NCBI GenBank assembly: GCA_002345625.1
Contig: DDWE01000043.1
Coordinates: 1-8,596 of the forward strand
Length of the DNA: 8,596 nucleotides
Reading direction: 5' to 3'
Origin: Desulfuromonadaceae bacterium UBA2294
GTDB lineage: Bacteria; Desulfobacterota; Desulfuromonadia; Desulfuromonadales; UBA2294
Shown here piece after piece: positions 6,800-8,596 of the stretch (within the stretch, counting starts at the first letter, position 1; each line of letters begins with the position of its first letter). The notes under the pieces are model-generated. The model was not told the DNA's origin and did not search any database. It worked only from the letters and a program-made list of their open reading frames with translations. Position numbers and translations under genes: made by a program.

Positions 6800-6847
6800 C
6801 CCGACCCTGCCCTGCCCTAGAGACAGGCTGCACCCGGAGAACCTGCC

Positions 6848-8212
6848 ATGATCGCCATTGTCCTGTTCATGATTGTTTTCGTCCTGTTCGCCATGGGCTT
6901 CCTTTACTTCTGGGGGATCAATCCGGGCGACATCACCATCTTCTTCGCCACTGATCAAAGCTTTACCGCACCGGTCGCGATTATCATCATCGGAACGGTG
7001 CTGATCGGGTTACTCCTCGGCACCGGTGTCCACCTGTTCAGCATTGCCGCCCATTCCCTGAGCCACATGCGCCGTAACCGCCGGGAGAAAAAGACCCTGG
7101 AGGTCGCAACCATCTATCGCGAAGGCGTCGGCTGCCTGCTCTCCGGCGACATCAAAAAAGCCCATTCGTTGCTACAAAAAGCCATTGACCGTGATCCCGG
7201 GCGAGTCGACACCTACATCGCCATGGCCAATGTGCTTCAGCAGGAAGGGAAAGCCCAGGAGGCGATCAGCCTGCTGCTCAAAGCCAAGGGGATCGATGGA
7301 CGCAGCCTCGAGGTCCTGTTTAAACTTGCCAGCAGTTATGAAGAGACCAACCAGGACGAAAAGGCCGTCACCCCCTATCTCGACCTGCTCGCTATTGAGA
7401 AATCCAACCGCAAGGCCCTGCGCTGCCTGCGCGAAGTTCACATCCACCATGGCCGCTGGGAAGAAGCCCTGAACCTGCAGGAGCAGGTTCTGAAAGTCGG
7501 AGTCGGCGCCAACCGTCTCGACGAGGAGAAGGCCAAACTCAGAGCCCTGCGTTATGAAGTCGCCCGGGGGAACCTTGAGCAAGGCAATATTGATGCCGCC
7601 AAAAAAGCGCTCAAAGAGATTATCAAGGAAGCCCCGGAGTTTGTGCCGGCTCGCGTCTCCCTCGGCGATGCCTATCGGCAGCAACAGCGTCCGGACGATG
7701 CCGTCCGCGTCTGGCGCCAGGCGTACACCGATCTGGGCAAGAGTGTTTTTCTTTCACGGCTCGAAGATCTGTTTATCTCTGACGAAAACCCGTCCGACCT
7801 GCTCGAAATCTACAAAACCTTCATGAACGAGCGCAATGATGACCAGATTCTGCGCCTGTTCTACGGCAAACTCTGCCTGCGTCTGGAGATGGTCGAAGAA
7901 GGCCTTGAGCAGCTCTACGCCCTTGAAGGGGCCGGCATCGACACCCCGCAGTTGAATCTGCTGCTGGCCGAAGCCCACCGCCGACGCAATCGCTTCGACG
8001 AAGCTGTCCGCCAGTATAAAAAAGCCCTTGGCGTCGACGGAAAATTGCGCTTGAGCTACATCTGCGATGTCTGCGACGAGGTCAGCCCCGACTGGCAGAG
8101 CCGCTGCCCGGGATGCGGCAACTGGGGGAGTTTTGTTGTCGCCGGCCGCAAGCAGATCATGAACACCAAACTGCCGCTCGAAGCGCGGCCGATCCATCAC
8201 GGCGAACGGTAA
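6848..8212 (+). CDS. lapB: LapB-like membrane TPR protein with LapA-like N-terminus and C-terminal rubredoxin-type domain
   Basis: In E. coli, LapB (YciM) is an inner-membrane protein that helps FtsH degrade LpxC and so sets lipopolysaccharide output. The 454 residues here contain three parts. First, two hydrophobic segments (about 1-22 and 42-66) flank a short loop with NPGDITIFF, then a basic stretch RRNRREKK (75-82); this resembles LapA/DUF1049. Second, there are roughly eight TPR-like helical repeats (about 85-395). Third, a metal-binding knuckle has Cys406, Cys409, Cys420 and Cys423 (CDVC-x10-CPGC) with Trp426; the same CxxC-x10-CxxC-xxW pattern ends E. coli LapB. E. coli LapB (389 residues) has one N-terminal helix, so the extra length is explained by the second helix and the longer tail (about 430-454). 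The basic stretch places the TPRs in the cytoplasm. GGAG at 6836-6839 supports the ATG. The LapB role is inferred from architecture; the protein could instead have a broader assembly function. Confidence 0.8.
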   Translation: MIAIVLFMIVFVLFAMGFLYFWGINPGDITIFFATDQSFTAPVAIIIIGTVLIGLLLGTGVHLFSIAAHSLSHMRRNRREKKTLEVATIYREGVGCLLSGDIKKAHSLLQKAIDRDPGRVDTYIAMANVLQQEGKAQEAISLLLKAKGIDGRSLEVLFKLASSYEETNQDEKAVTPYLDLLAIEKSNRKALRCLREVHIHHGRWEEALNLQEQVLKVGVGANRLDEEKAKLRALRYEVARGNLEQGNIDAAKKALKEIIKEAPEFVPARVSLGDAYRQQQRPDDAVRVWRQAYTDLGKSVFLSRLEDLFISDENPSDLLEIYKTFMNERNDDQILRLFYGKLCLRLEMVEEGLEQLYALEGAGIDTPQLNLLLAEAHRRRNRFDEAVRQYKKALGVDGKLRLSYICDVCDEVSPDWQSRCPGCGNWGSFVVAGRKQIMNTKLPLEARPIHHGER

Positions 8213-8596
8213 TGTGCCCGTCTCCCCGGCTGCGTCGACCGACCGTCCTGATGATTCTCGATGGCTGGGGACAAAACCCGGTCTGTCGTGACAATGCGGC
8301 CTGCATGGCGAAGACGCCACGGCTCGACGACCTGTTTGCCCATGCGCCGCATACACTGCTCGGCGCATCGGGGCGCAGCGTTGGTCTGCCCGATGGCCAG
8401 ATGGGCAACTCTGAAGTCGGGCATCTCAATCTCGGCGCCGGTCGCATTGTTTATCAGGACCTGACCCGCATCAGCCTGAGCATTGAAGACGGCAGCCTGC
8501 ACCAGAACCAGGTCCTCAATCAGGCCCTGAACGCACTGCAAAAAAGTGGTGGCAAGTTGCACCTGCTCGGACTGCTCTCCGACGGCGGCGTCCATT
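8212..8596 (+). CDS. gpmI: 2,3-bisphosphoglycerate-independent phosphoglycerate mutase, N-terminal part (3' end outside window)
   Basis: Interconverts 3- and 2-phosphoglycerate in glycolysis and gluconeogenesis through a phosphoserine intermediate with two metal ions (Mn in the studied enzymes). The open frame from ATG 8212 gives 128 residues of a protein usually near 510. The metal-binding Asp17 lies in LMILDGWG (13-20), the nucleophile Ser67 in [16 protein letters not shown] (63-78), and His128 in LLSDGGVH, the last codon seen. All three are shifted by exactly five from Asp12, Ser62 and His123 of the Geobacillus enzyme, which confirms the alignment and an N-terminus about five residues longer. 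The start overlaps the stop of the upstream TPR gene by one base (TAATG), so translation is probably coupled. No clear Shine-Dalgarno is present. Confidence 0.95.
   Translation, partial: MCPSPRLRRPTVLMILDGWGQNPVCRDNAACMAKTPRLDDLFAHAPHTLLGASGRSVGLPDGQMGNSEVGHLNLGAGRIVYQDLTRISLSIEDGSLHQNQVLNQALNALQKSGGKLHLLGLLSDGGVH

Noticed and set aside
6800..6847. CCTGCC-rich spacer between the dksA-like and lapB-like genes as a terminator or repeat
   Set aside because: Only a 4-bp inverted repeat (CCTG/CAGG) and a short CCCTG duplication are present and there is no U-run; it looks like ordinary spacer with a ribosome binding site.
8051..8140. Cysteine knuckle as the start of a radA gene
   Set aside because: The motif is in frame with the upstream TPR protein and is followed by a stop about 30 residues later, with no RecA-like ATPase domain.
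8197..8595. 132-residue - strand frame at the right edge
   Set aside because: It is antisense to gpmI, whose catalytic Asp, Ser and His are all in register on the + strand.

Overview
This window is a GC-rich stretch of bacterial chromosome in which every recognisable gene is on the + strand. Gene order and protein features suggest a Deltaproteobacterium of the Desulfuromonadales (Geobacter/Desulfuromonas/Pelobacter type). That assignment is an inference from synteny (rng-rplU-rpmA-obgE-proB-proA-nadD-rsfS-rlmH, then gpmI) and from recalled protein families, not from a search. The DNA is almost fully coding. There is no gene-free stretch over 300 bases, no tRNA or rRNA, no insertion sequence, no CRISPR array and no sign of recent transfer.

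Layout: (1) bases 1-530 hold the 3' end of an RNase G gene. (2) A short intergenic region carries a near-consensus sigma70 promoter, then rplU and rpmA (ribosomal proteins L21 and L27), closed by a strong intrinsic terminator at 1250-1282. (3) A 111-base leader with a GC-rich hairpin precedes obgE. (4) A second promoter-like element overlaps the obgE stop codon. It precedes a tight run of eight genes: proB, proA, nadD, rsfS, rlmH, a short dksA-like gene, a membrane TPR protein of LapB type, and the start of gpmI, which runs off the window. Within this run, four junctions overlap by 1-4 bases (proB/proA, nadD/rsfS, rsfS/rlmH, lapB/gpmI), and the gaps are 20, 11 and 48 bases. I see no terminator after 1282, so 2500-8596 is plausibly one transcript.

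Function: the dominant theme is the large ribosomal subunit and its control. L21 and L27 are 50S proteins, Obg is a 50S assembly GTPase, RsfS silences free 50S by binding L14, RlmH methylates 23S rRNA on the assembled ribosome, RNase G processes rRNA, and DksA-type proteins tune rRNA transcription with (p)ppGpp. Housekeeping metabolism is interleaved: proline synthesis (ProB, ProA), NAD synthesis (NadD) and glycolysis (GpmI). The LapB-like protein adds envelope/lipopolysaccharide control.

The window is mostly conserved housekeeping DNA and I do not find a wholly new system. The most notable item is the LapB-like protein. Its N-terminus has two membrane helices resembling LapA (DUF1049) rather than the single helix of enterobacterial LapB, so it looks like a natural LapA-LapB fusion. 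Smaller points are a short DksA with a changed coiled-coil tip, a pair of related GCGCGCC/AGGCGCG hairpins just before obgE and nadD, and consecutive TTG and GTG overlapping starts.
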